Notes under the pieces: model-generated
The model's input: the letters and a program-made list of their open reading frames with translations, nothing else
What the model was told of the DNA's origin: nothing
Databases searched by the model: none
Translations under genes and position numbers: made by a program
Source of the DNA: Fumia sp045615345
GTDB taxonomy: Bacteria > Bacillota > Clostridia > Oscillospirales > Ruminococcaceae
NCBI GenBank assembly: GCA_045615345.1
Contig: JAZLER010000010.1
Span: 5,665 to 69,664, forward strand
Length of the DNA stretch: 64,000 nt
Reading direction: 5' to 3'
Part shown: in pieces, positions 43,273-51,177 of the stretch
Layout: the number at the start of each line of letters is the position of its first letter
Numbering within the stretch: the stretch's first letter is position 1

Positions 43273-43779
43273 CTGACTACAAAAAAGCTGACAGGTACAG
43301 CGATGCTTTTATGCCTTGCCATTGTTTTCAGTTTTATTGAAAATATGATTCCTCCACTGCCCACTCTCCCTCCGGGCGTAAAACTGGGACTTTCAAATAT
43401 CGTCACCATCTACTGCCTTTTCTTTATTGACAGTAAAAGTGCATTTAGTATCTCCGCATTGAAATCAGGTTTCGTAGCACTCACAAGAGGATACACCGCC
43501 GGTATTTTAAGTTTTTCGGGCGGTATTTTATCGGTGCTTGTGATGTTACTTTTTAAAAGAGAAAATCCGCGTTACCTTATTTTGAGTGTTATTGGCGCAA
43601 TAAGCCATAATATAGGACAACTTTTAGTTTCCGCAGTTCTTTTTAAAACGACAAGTATTTTTTATTATCTGCCTGTTTTAATTATTTCAGGCGTGATAAT
43701 GGGGTCTGTTACCGCAACCCTTATGAAAGTACTTATCCCCGCTTTAAAAAGAATTTCCATCGATAAACAGAAAGGATAA
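43273..43779 (+). CDS. Gx transporter family membrane protein
   Basis: A membrane protein with about five hydrophobic segments matching the Gx transporter/HepS-like family (LPPGVKLGLSNIVTIYCLFF, then GFVALTRGYTAGILSFSGGILS). The first ATG (43303) would remove a basic N terminus (TTKKLTGTA) usual in the family; AAGGGG stands 7 bases before an in-frame CTG at 43273, taken as the start with low certainty. Its constant place before rnfC suggests a role in cofactor or quinone-related supply, but the substrate is unknown. Confidence 0.78.
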   Translation: MTTKKLTGTAMLLCLAIVFSFIENMIPPLPTLPPGVKLGLSNIVTIYCLFFIDSKSAFSISALKSGFVALTRGYTAGILSFSGGILSVLVMLLFKRENPRYLILSVIGAISHNIGQLLVSAVLFKTTSIFYYLPVLIISGVIMGSVTATLMKVLIPALKRISIDKQKG

Positions 43780-43786
43780 TTTTGTT

Positions 43787-45187
43787 ATGCGAAATCTTAA
43801 TGGAATTAAACTCGCACATCACAAAAAGTCAAAAGACTTTATGACAGTGGATATCCCACTGCCAAAGGTTGTTAAAATCCCTATGCTTCAGCATATGGGC
43901 GTTCCTTGTCGTCCCCTTGTAAATGTAGGCGACACTGTAAAAGCAGGTCAGCTTATCGGCGACAGTGATAAAGCTTTCTCCGTACCTATTCACAGTTCCG
44001 TATCAGGTACCGTTACTGCTATTGAAAATTATCTTGCTTATTCGGGAAACACCGAACAGCGTGTGGTTATAGAAGTTTCAGAAACACAGGAATATGAGGA
44101 TTTCACTCCCCACCCTGTTTTTGACCAGAACTCTTTAGTTCAGGCGGCAAGACTTTCAGGTATCGCAGGACTCGGTGGTGCAGGATTTCCGACCCATATA
44201 AAACTTAATTGCAAAAATCCCGAGAGCATTACAACTCTTGTTATAAACGGTGCTGAGTGTGAGCCTTATATCACATCCGACAACCGTGAAATGCTTGAAT
44301 GCCCTGATGATATCATCGGTGGTATCAAGGAAGTTATGCGTTGCCTTGGTATTCCAAAATGTGTTATTGGCATTGAAGACAATAAAAAGGAAGCCATTGC
44401 CCTTCTCAAAGAAAAAAGCAGTGGCGAAAACATCGAAGTATTTTCACTCAAAAGCACATACCCTCAGGGTGCTGAAAAAATCCTCATTTATCAGTCAACA
44501 GGCGTTGTGATTGAAGAAGGTGAAATTCCTGCAGATAAAGGAATTATCGTAATGAATGTTTCCACTGTTGCAGAGCTTTACCGCTTTATCCGCACAGGTA
44601 AACCGCTTACTCATAAGCGTATCACCGTTGATGGAAACTATGTTACAAATCCTATGAATTTGCGTGTGCCTATCGGTACTTCCATTGAGTATATCTTAGA
44701 CTATGCAGGTATTGACAAGGATATGGCAGACAAAGTACTGCTCGGCGGTCCTATGATGGGTGTTGCAATATATGATATCGAAACCCCCATTATGAAGAAC
44801 ACTAACGCTGTTTTGGTGCTCAAAGACCCACATCTCCGTTATAAGGTTTCACAGACTCTGCGTACAATTTTACCTGCCGCAAATATCAGAGGTACCGACA
44901 AACTCGAAGATGCTTCCCGAAGCCCCAACACTACTGTTGTTGGCGACTTGCTCGCACTTCCCAAAACCGCTTGTATCCGTTGCGGTAAATGTGTGTATGT
45001 TTGTCCCGTTGACCTTATGCCGGCGGCACTTGAAAGAGCATATATGAAGCGTGACCTCGAAAAATTAGAGAAACTCAAGGTAAACCTTTGTATCAACTGT
45101 GGTTCCTGCTCATATATCTGCCCTGCAAGACGAAACCTTGCACAGAAAAATCAGCTTGCAAAAGATTTGCTTAAAAAGAAAAAGTAA
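43787..45187 (+). CDS. rnfC: Rnf complex subunit C
   Basis: A peripheral subunit of the ferredoxin:NAD+ oxidoreductase that couples electron flow to Na+ or H+ export. The 466 residues include a biotin-lipoyl-like N-terminal domain, the NADH/FMN-binding fold (GLGGAGFPTHIK, INGAECEPYIT) and two C-terminal [4Fe-4S] motifs, CIRCGKCVYVCP and CINCGSCSYICP. AAAGGA precedes the ATG. First of rnfCDGEAB. Confidence 0.96.
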   Translation: MRNLNGIKLAHHKKSKDFMTVDIPLPKVVKIPMLQHMGVPCRPLVNVGDTVKAGQLIGDSDKAFSVPIHSSVSGTVTAIENYLAYSGNTEQRVVIEVSETQEYEDFTPHPVFDQNSLVQAARLSGIAGLGGAGFPTHIKLNCKNPESITTLVINGAECEPYITSDNREMLECPDDIIGGIKEVMRCLGIPKCVIGIEDNKKEAIALLKEKSSGENIEVFSLKSTYPQGAEKILIYQSTGVVIEEGEIPADKGIIVMNVSTVAELYRFIRTGKPLTHKRITVDGNYVTNPMNLRVPIGTSIEYILDYAGIDKDMADKVLLGGPMMGVAIYDIETPIMKNTNAVLVLKDPHLRYKVSQTLRTILPAANIRGTDKLEDASRSPNTTVVGDLLALPKTACIRCGKCVYVCPVDLMPAALERAYMKRDLEKLEKLKVNLCINCGSCSYICPARRNLAQKNQLAKDLLKKKK

Positions 45188-45201
45188 GGAGGTAACAAGT
45201 T

Positions 45202-46638
45202 ATGAAAGATTTAATCGTATCCCCCTCTCCGCATATCAGAAGCGGAAACTCAACTCAGAGAATTATGCTTGATGTAATCATAGCGTTACTTCCTGCATTT
45301 GTGGCATCAATTATAATTTTTGGTGGAAGAGCTGCTCTCCTCACTATATTCTGTATAATCAGCTGTATGGTCTTTGAATATTTTTCAAGACTTCTTATGA
45401 AACGCACACAGACCCTTTCCGACTTGAGCGCTGTTGTAACAGGTATGCTTTTGGCTATGAACCTCCCCGTTACAATTCCTCTGTGGATTGCACTTTTCGG
45501 TTCATTTATGGCAATTGTTGTTGTAAAACAGCTCTTTGGCGGTATCGGTCAGAACTTTGCAAACCCCGCTATTGCAGCACGAGTTATCCTGCTTGCCTCT
45601 TTCTCGGGTCAGATGACAAAGTTCACCGTTCCCTTCGACCACAACGGCGTTGATGCAGTTGTTTCTGCAACACCTCTTACACAGCTTGCAAATGGCGGCG
45701 AGGTACCCACTTTGCTTGAAATGTTCCTTGGCGCAAAAGGCGGTTGTATCGGTGAAGTAAGCTGTGCGGCACTTTTACTCGGTGGCATCTACCTTGTAGC
45801 ACGCAAGGTTATCTCCCCCATCACTCCCGTAGTATTTATCGGTACAGTATTCCTTGGAAGCTTTTTGCTTGGTCAGAACCCCGTATACCAGATTTTCTCA
45901 GGTGGCCTTTTCATCGGTGCTATCTTTATGGCAACCGACTACGCAACCTCTCCTATTACAAAATGGGGCAAATTCTACTTTGCACTCGGTTGCGGTATAA
46001 TAACAATACTCATTCGTTTCTACGGCGGATACCCCGAAGGTGTATCCTTTGCAATACTTCTTATGAATATCCTTACCCCACAGATTGAAAAGCTTACTGC
46101 AAGAACTCCCGTGGGTGTCAAGGTTGAAAACCCTGAGAAACTTAAAGTAAAGCGCATTGTTTTGAGAGTTATCGGTATTATCCTGGTAGTTGCAGTCGCT
46201 CTATGGACAGCACTCACCCTCTTTAATTCAGGTGTTGAGCATCAGGAACATCTCGAAAAAGTTCTGCCCGGTTCTGATAAATTTGAGCTTGTGGAAACTT
46301 CTTCCGAAGATGTTTTGTACGCTTATAAAGCTAAGGATAACTCAGGTATTGCACTTGTTATAAACGCAAAAGGATACAGCAAAAACTCTCCTATTGAGAT
46401 GATGGTAGGCTTTGATATGAACGGTGCAGTTCAGGGAATCAGTTTTATAAGCCACCACGAAACTGAAGGTATTGGTTCCAATGTTCTGGAAAACGAAGAA
46501 TTTTTAAATGCCGTTAAAGAAGATCCTTTCTTTGCTGATGCAATCTCGGGAGCTACATTTACTTCCGAAGGCGTTAAAAACGGCTGTATACTCGCGATGG
46601 AGTTGTTTGAAACTCTTCAGTCGGAAATTTTAGGATAA
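45202..46638 (+). CDS. rnfD: Rnf complex subunit D fused to an extra RnfG-like FMN-binding domain
   Basis: Residues 1-~310 are RnfD, a polytopic membrane subunit with covalent FMN; the likely Thr is in VSATPLTQ. After another transmembrane helix (~315-340) the chain continues with an FMN_bind domain (GIALVINAKGYS, MMVGFDMNGAVQG) ending in the attachment motif SGATFTS. Stand-alone RnfD is usually ~310-330 residues; this one has 478. The added domain closely resembles RnfG encoded next, so it looks like a duplication and fusion of rnfG. AAGGAGG precedes the ATG. Confidence 0.93.
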   Translation: MKDLIVSPSPHIRSGNSTQRIMLDVIIALLPAFVASIIIFGGRAALLTIFCIISCMVFEYFSRLLMKRTQTLSDLSAVVTGMLLAMNLPVTIPLWIALFGSFMAIVVVKQLFGGIGQNFANPAIAARVILLASFSGQMTKFTVPFDHNGVDAVVSATPLTQLANGGEVPTLLEMFLGAKGGCIGEVSCAALLLGGIYLVARKVISPITPVVFIGTVFLGSFLLGQNPVYQIFSGGLFIGAIFMATDYATSPITKWGKFYFALGCGIITILIRFYGGYPEGVSFAILLMNILTPQIEKLTARTPVGVKVENPEKLKVKRIVLRVIGIILVVAVALWTALTLFNSGVEHQEHLEKVLPGSDKFELVETSSEDVLYAYKAKDNSGIALVINAKGYSKNSPIEMMVGFDMNGAVQGISFISHHETEGIGSNVLENEEFLNAVKEDPFFADAISGATFTSEGVKNGCILAMELFETLQSEILG

Positions 46639-46651
46639 GGGGGATATGAAT

Positions 46652-47188
46652 ATGAAAGTATGGACTCAGATTATAAAACCCACCCTTGTTCTCATTATGG
46701 TATGTGCGGTAATTTCCGCAGCACTTGCCCTCACTTATAACCTCACAGGCGTTGCAGAACTCGGAAACGGTTACTCAAATGACCAGCTCGCAGAATTCAC
46801 TGCAAACGCTCTTCCCGAAGCTGATTCTCTGACTCAGATTGAATTTGAAGATGAAAATCTCCTCTTCGGTTACAAAGCTGACAATGGTGCAGGTCTTGCC
46901 CTTATCGTAAACGGAAAAGGTTATTCATCCGATGGTATCACTATGATGGTAGGATTTGATATGAACGGCGAGGTTCAGGGAATTCACATCATAGCTCAGG
47001 GTGAAACTCCCGGTATCGGTGACAAAGTTGCAAACAACGAATCAGATTACCTTAAAAACTTTGTTGGCAACACAAAAGGCAATGTTTCTGCCGATATCGT
47101 TGCAGGTGCAACACGCACTTCAAACGGTATCATTGACGGCGTTACAAAAGCCACAGAACTTTTTGAAAAACTTAAGGAGGTGGCGTAA
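46652..47188 (+). CDS. rnfG: Rnf complex subunit G
   Basis: A membrane-anchored flavoprotein with one N-terminal helix and a periplasm-side FMN_bind domain. The FMN attachment motif is AGATRTSNG near the C terminus. The start chosen is the second ATG (46652; 178 residues), since AAGGGGG is only 2 bases from the first (46646). The domain shares MMVGFDMNGEVQG with the C-terminal part of the preceding RnfD. ApbE in the same operon is the expected flavin transferase. Confidence 0.94.
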   Translation: MKVWTQIIKPTLVLIMVCAVISAALALTYNLTGVAELGNGYSNDQLAEFTANALPEADSLTQIEFEDENLLFGYKADNGAGLALIVNGKGYSSDGITMMVGFDMNGEVQGIHIIAQGETPGIGDKVANNESDYLKNFVGNTKGNVSADIVAGATRTSNGIIDGVTKATELFEKLKEVA

Positions 47189-47848
47189 ATGAGCTGGTTT
47201 AAAGAATTTTTCAAAGGCATTATAAAAGAAAACCCCGTTTTGGTTATGCTCCTTGGCACCTGCCCTACTTTAGCGCTTACTTCCTCCGCTTCTAATGCAA
47301 TCGGTATGGGAGTTGCAACAACCTTTGTACTTTTAGGTTCAAGTATTGTAATCTCCCTTCTTAAAAAAGTAATTCCAAATGAAGTAAGACTCCCTGCATT
47401 CATCGTAATTATCGCAGGATTTGTAACAATCGCAGGATTTTTATTGCAGGTATATGTGCCTGACCTTTACAGCACCTTAGGTGTATTCTTGTCACTCATT
47501 ACCGTAAACTGTATCATCTTGGGCCGTGCCGAAGCTTTTGCAAGCAAAAACTCTGTCGGCAAATCCATCGCCGATGCACTCGGTATGGGTGTCGGATTTA
47601 CTCTTGCCCTTTTCCTTATGGGTACTATCAGAGAGATTTTCGGTATGAACACATTCTTTGGAATGGATATTTCAATGGGCTTTTTACAGCCAATAGGACT
47701 CTTCATCACTCCTGCAGGCGGATTTATGGTATTCGGATTTTTGGTTGCAGTTGCAAACAAACTCTCAGGCTATAAAATTTCAAAGAAAAAAGGCTGTGCA
47801 TCCTGTCCTTCAAGAGGACTTTGCCACAAAGATGAGGAGGTACAGTAA
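47189..47848 (+). CDS. rnfE: Rnf complex subunit E
   Basis: An integral membrane subunit of 219 residues with six hydrophobic segments, homologous to RnfA and NqrD. Conserved cysteines in GTCPTLALT and VNCIILGRAEAFA sit in the half-helices that bind the intramembrane [2Fe-2S] cluster with RnfA. A Cys-rich C-terminal tail (GCASCPSRGLC) extends into the cytosol. It abuts rnfG and overlaps rnfA by one base. Confidence 0.95.
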   Translation: MSWFKEFFKGIIKENPVLVMLLGTCPTLALTSSASNAIGMGVATTFVLLGSSIVISLLKKVIPNEVRLPAFIVIIAGFVTIAGFLLQVYVPDLYSTLGVFLSLITVNCIILGRAEAFASKNSVGKSIADALGMGVGFTLALFLMGTIREIFGMNTFFGMDISMGFLQPIGLFITPAGGFMVFGFLVAVANKLSGYKISKKKGCASCPSRGLCHKDEEVQ

Positions 47849-48438
47849 TGAAAGAAATCTTAACTATTTTAATCAGTGCAATTTTGGTTGACAACTTTGT
47901 TCTTTCAAAATTTATGGGAATTTGTCCTTTTATTGGCGTTTCCAAAAAGACCTCATCTGCGATGGGTATGAGCGTTGCCGTTACCTTTGTAATGGTAATG
48001 TCCACAGCACTTACCCACCCCATTTACACTTATATTCTCGCTCCTAACGGACTTGAATACCTTAAAACAATGACTTTTATTCTGATTATCGCACTCTTTG
48101 TTCAGCTTGTTGAAATCATTATAAAACGCTTTGTTCCCCCACTTTACAAATCACTCGGCATTTACCTGCCGCTTATCACAACAAACTGTGCCGTTTTGGG
48201 TGTTACAATTCTTAACATCGACAGCAGTTACAACTTTGTGCAGAGTATTGTAAACGCACTGGGTGCAGGTATTGGTTTCACCGTTGCTTTACTCCTCTTC
48301 TCAGGCGTGAGAGAGCGTATTGACAACGCAGATGTCCCCGAAATGTTCAAAGGTATTCCTTCGGCACTTATCGCCGCAGGTATCGTGGCTGTTTCCTTTA
48401 TGGGATTTTCGGGCATCGTTGAAAACCTCTTTAAATAA
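47848..48438 (+). CDS. rnfA: Rnf complex subunit A
   Basis: An integral membrane subunit of 196 residues with six hydrophobic segments, pairing with RnfE in a pseudo-twofold arrangement. The conserved Cys motifs are GICPFIGVSKK and TTNCAVLGVTIL. The start codon overlaps the rnfE stop (TAATG), so the partners are made together. Confidence 0.95.
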   Translation: MKEILTILISAILVDNFVLSKFMGICPFIGVSKKTSSAMGMSVAVTFVMVMSTALTHPIYTYILAPNGLEYLKTMTFILIIALFVQLVEIIIKRFVPPLYKSLGIYLPLITTNCAVLGVTILNIDSSYNFVQSIVNALGAGIGFTVALLLFSGVRERIDNADVPEMFKGIPSALIAAGIVAVSFMGFSGIVENLFK

Positions 48439-48452
48439 GGAGAATTAAGAAT

Positions 48453-49241
48453 ATGGAATATTTATTGCCAATTATTATTTTCGTGGCACTCGGGCTTTTA
48501 GCAGGTCTTTTGCTTTCGATATTCTCCAAAATCTTTGCTGTTGAAAAAGATGAAAGAATAGACGAAATCAAAGATGCTTTGCCAAATGCAAACTGCGGTG
48601 CCTGCGGATATTCAGGTTGTGAAGCTTACGCTTCTGCAATCGTTTCTGAGGGTACTAAGACAAACCTCTGTATCCCGGGTGGTGACAAAACATCACGAAA
48701 AATCAGTGAGATTATGGGATTGCCGTTTGAAGATGTACTTGAAAGGAAAGCCGTTGTCCGTTGTGACGGAAGATGCGGTGTCACAAAAGATAAATACATC
48801 TACTATGGTTCTATGTCATGTGCCGCATCGAATACTTTTTACAGCGGTAAAAAAGAATGTACTTCAGGTTGTCTTGGACTTGGTGACTGTATCAAGGTTT
48901 GTAAATTCGGTGCAATAAGCATCAAAGACAATGTTGCGGTTATTGACCGTGAAAAATGTACAGGTTGCGGAATGTGTGAAAGTGCATGTCCCAACGACCT
49001 TATCGGTGTAATCGATGAGAAAAAAGATATTGAAATCATCTGTCAGAGCCATTTTAACGCAAAAGAAACACTTAAAATGTGTGATGTAGGTTGTATCGGC
49101 TGTAAGAGATGTGAAAAAGTTTGCCCCACAGGTGCTGTTACAGTAGTTGATAACCACGCAATCATCGACCACGACAAATGTATCGTATGTGGCGAATGCA
49201 TCAGCGTATGTTCAAGAAAATGTATTAAAAAACTTGCATAA
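48453..49241 (+). CDS. rnfB: Rnf complex subunit B (ferredoxin-type)
   Basis: Accepts electrons from ferredoxin. It has an N-terminal transmembrane helix, then a cluster domain with CGACGYSGC, followed by several ferredoxin motifs: CLGLGDCIKVC, CTGCGMCESAC, CIGCKRCEKVC and CIVCGECISVC. With 262 residues it is of clostridial type and rich in [4Fe-4S] sites. It is the last rnf gene and a hairpin follows. Confidence 0.96.
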   Translation: MEYLLPIIIFVALGLLAGLLLSIFSKIFAVEKDERIDEIKDALPNANCGACGYSGCEAYASAIVSEGTKTNLCIPGGDKTSRKISEIMGLPFEDVLERKAVVRCDGRCGVTKDKYIYYGSMSCAASNTFYSGKKECTSGCLGLGDCIKVCKFGAISIKDNVAVIDREKCTGCGMCESACPNDLIGVIDEKKDIEIICQSHFNAKETLKMCDVGCIGCKRCEKVCPTGAVTVVDNHAIIDHDKCIVCGECISVCSRKCIKKLA

Positions 49242-49247
49242 AAGAAG

Positions 49248-49269
49248 GCGGTCAGGAAATCCTGACCGC
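49248..49269 (+). terminator. Hairpin after rnfB
   Basis: Nine-bp stem GCGGTCAGG/CCTGACCGC with loop AAAT, followed by TCTCTTG; the weak T run makes it a moderate terminator. Confidence 0.65.
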
Positions 49270-49273
49270 TCTC

Positions 49274-49302
49274 TTGCGAAAAAATATAATATGTGATATG
49301 AT
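49274..49302 (+). promoter_or_regulatory. Promoter of the LTA-synthase-like gene
   Basis: -35 TTGCGA (49274-49279), 17-base spacer, -10 TATGAT (49297-49302); GGAGGTGA follows just before the ATG. Confidence 0.6.
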
Positions 49303-49322
49303 ATGTTTCTGGAGGTGAGATA

Positions 49323-51143
49323 ATGCAAAAGTTAAGAAATTTACCTTTTTTCAGTTCTAAAATAACAAAAGGAATAATCCTTTTCCTTTTTCCTTTTTTC
49401 ATCTGCTTTACCACAGAATTCGGACATCTGCAAAATCTCAACGAGTTTTTAAGCTTTGCAACCGAAAAATCGGGCATTATCATCTTTGATGCGATTTTCA
49501 TAAACGCTATCTTCTGGGTTTTGAGTTTCATTATCGGAAGAACCTGGATAAGCGGACTTATAACATCGCTCCTTTTTTACATATGTACCTGTGTTGAATA
49601 CTATAAATATTACATATCAGGTGCGCATTTTCTTTTCAGCGACCTTGCAATGACCAAAAATGTTGCCGATATGGCACAGTTTACAAGAATACATTTTAAC
49701 TTTATTTTGTTGCTTGACTTCTTTCTTGTAGCATTTTATGTGATTTTACTGTATATCTGCGATATAAAAATCAACAAAAAGATTGTTTTAAGAAGTTCTG
49801 CTTCGATATTTATAACAGCTTTAACAGTGCTTTTTATCTGTGTTCCCGCACTTTTTACAGGTGTCTGCACCGCTTTGAAAGTTGACAACAGTTATAGCTT
49901 CAATGCATTCTCCGATGATACAAGATTTGATAACAACAAATTTATCGGAAACTTTGCCGTTTCGTTAAATCAGCAGATTGCAAACAAGGTAAAAGAACCT
50001 GAAAACTACTCCGAAGAGCTTGTAAACAGTATGCTCGAAGAAAATGATACTCCTGTTTCGGGCGAAGTTACAAAACCCAATATAATCTTTATTATGTCGG
50101 AATCTTTCGGCGACTTCCGAAACCTTAACGGTATGGAAGTTCCCGAAGATATTTATAAGAATTTTGATAAAGCAAAAGAGATTTCCTTTTATGGTAATAC
50201 CATTGTTCCTACTTTCGGTGGAAATACTGTCCGCACTGAATTCGAGCTTATGTTCGGTCTACCCGTAAAATCGCTTAAGGATGCAACCATTCCCCACGCC
50301 CTTATCCCCGATGATATTGAGCTTGATACTTTTGCACAGATGTATAAAAAACACGGTTATCACACTACATATCTCCACCCGTTCAGCTCAAGCTTTTACA
50401 ACAGAGAAGATGCGTACAGCGAATATGGTTTTGACCGTCTGATTTTTATTGACGACCTCACAGTTCCTGTAAACTATTTCAGGGATTATGTTGACGATGA
50501 AACCCTTTACAGACAAGCCGAGAAAGTTATGTTAGAAACTGATGGTCCCGATTATATCCATATAACAACTATGCAAAATCATCAGCCTTACGGCGAAGAT
50601 GGTACAAACGAAGTAAATATTTATCTTGAGGGAATTAAGCTCAGTTGTGACGAGCTTTTAAACTTCTTTGATAAGCTCAAATCCTTTAAAGAACCGACTA
50701 TTGTCTTCTTTGTGGGTGACCATCTCCCCTTCTTCAGCCCAGGCAATGACCTCTATCAGAATCTTGGAATAGATGCCCAAAACTGTCAGGTTTTATATGA
50801 CGAAACCTACCTTATCTGGAACAACTACAATCTTTCTTATGATTCTGTTCCCGAATTTACTGTTTCGGCATTTTACCTGCCGCATATTATCTACAACCTT
50901 TCAGGGCTTACCCCTAATGAATTCAACAACACAATCCTCTCAGCTATGGAGCAGGAACCTGTTTATTCAACTCCGTATTCCGATGAAAACTTTGAACTTT
51001 TAGATATTTTAACCTATGACCGCACAATCGGAATGGGTTATTCGGATGAAGAAATAGTAAGTCCCTTTATAAAAACTAAGACACGGCGAGATTTTTCTCT
51101 CGCCGTGTTCTATTTTTTTCAAAAGTATCATACCATTAGATAG
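49323..51143 (+). CDS. LTA-synthase-family membrane sulfatase-fold protein
   Basis: A 606-residue protein with five N-terminal transmembrane helices (to about residue 190) and an extracytoplasmic alkaline-phosphatase-fold domain. Metal and active-site segments are FIMSESFGDF, PTFGGNTVRTEFELM (likely nucleophile Thr) and VGDHLPFF. Family members polymerise glycerol phosphate into lipoteichoic acid or add phosphoglycerol to glycans. The last ~20 codons run through a strong terminator hairpin (51081-51119), so the original stop was probably a few bases before it and the tail is likely unconserved. Confidence 0.9.
   Translation: MQKLRNLPFFSSKITKGIILFLFPFFICFTTEFGHLQNLNEFLSFATEKSGIIIFDAIFINAIFWVLSFIIGRTWISGLITSLLFYICTCVEYYKYYISGAHFLFSDLAMTKNVADMAQFTRIHFNFILLLDFFLVAFYVILLYICDIKINKKIVLRSSASIFITALTVLFICVPALFTGVCTALKVDNSYSFNAFSDDTRFDNNKFIGNFAVSLNQQIANKVKEPENYSEELVNSMLEENDTPVSGEVTKPNIIFIMSESFGDFRNLNGMEVPEDIYKNFDKAKEISFYGNTIVPTFGGNTVRTEFELMFGLPVKSLKDATIPHALIPDDIELDTFAQMYKKHGYHTTYLHPFSSSFYNREDAYSEYGFDRLIFIDDLTVPVNYFRDYVDDETLYRQAEKVMLETDGPDYIHITTMQNHQPYGEDGTNEVNIYLEGIKLSCDELLNFFDKLKSFKEPTIVFFVGDHLPFFSPGNDLYQNLGIDAQNCQVLYDETYLIWNNYNLSYDSVPEFTVSAFYLPHIIYNLSGLTPNEFNNTILSAMEQEPVYSTPYSDENFELLDILTYDRTIGMGYSDEEIVSPFIKTKTRRDFSLAVFYFFQKYHTIR
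51081..51119 (+). terminator. Strong terminator inside the 3-prime end of the LTA-synthase-like frame
   Basis: Eleven-bp perfect stem ACACGGCGAGA/TCTCGCCGTGT with a 6-base loop and the tail TCTATTTTTTT. The reading frame continues through it to a TAG just before 51143; a TAA lies just upstream in another frame. Confidence 0.85.
51109..51136 (+). promoter_or_regulatory. Possible sigma-E-type promoter of sipL-spoIVA
   Basis: TCTATTT (51109-51115), 13 bases, then CATACCAT (51129-51136), resembling the sigma-E pattern (ATATT, CATACANT). sipL and spoIVA are mother-cell genes elsewhere, so it fits, but the -35-like part overlaps a terminator T run. Confidence 0.35.
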
Positions 51144-51177
51144 AAAATTTATGCAAAATGAAAGGAATGATACTTTT

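Noticed and set aside
43303..43779. Gx transporter starting at the ATG at 43303
   Set aside because: It would lack the basic N terminus usual in the family and has no binding site at proper spacing; the upstream in-frame CTG fits better, though this is unproven.
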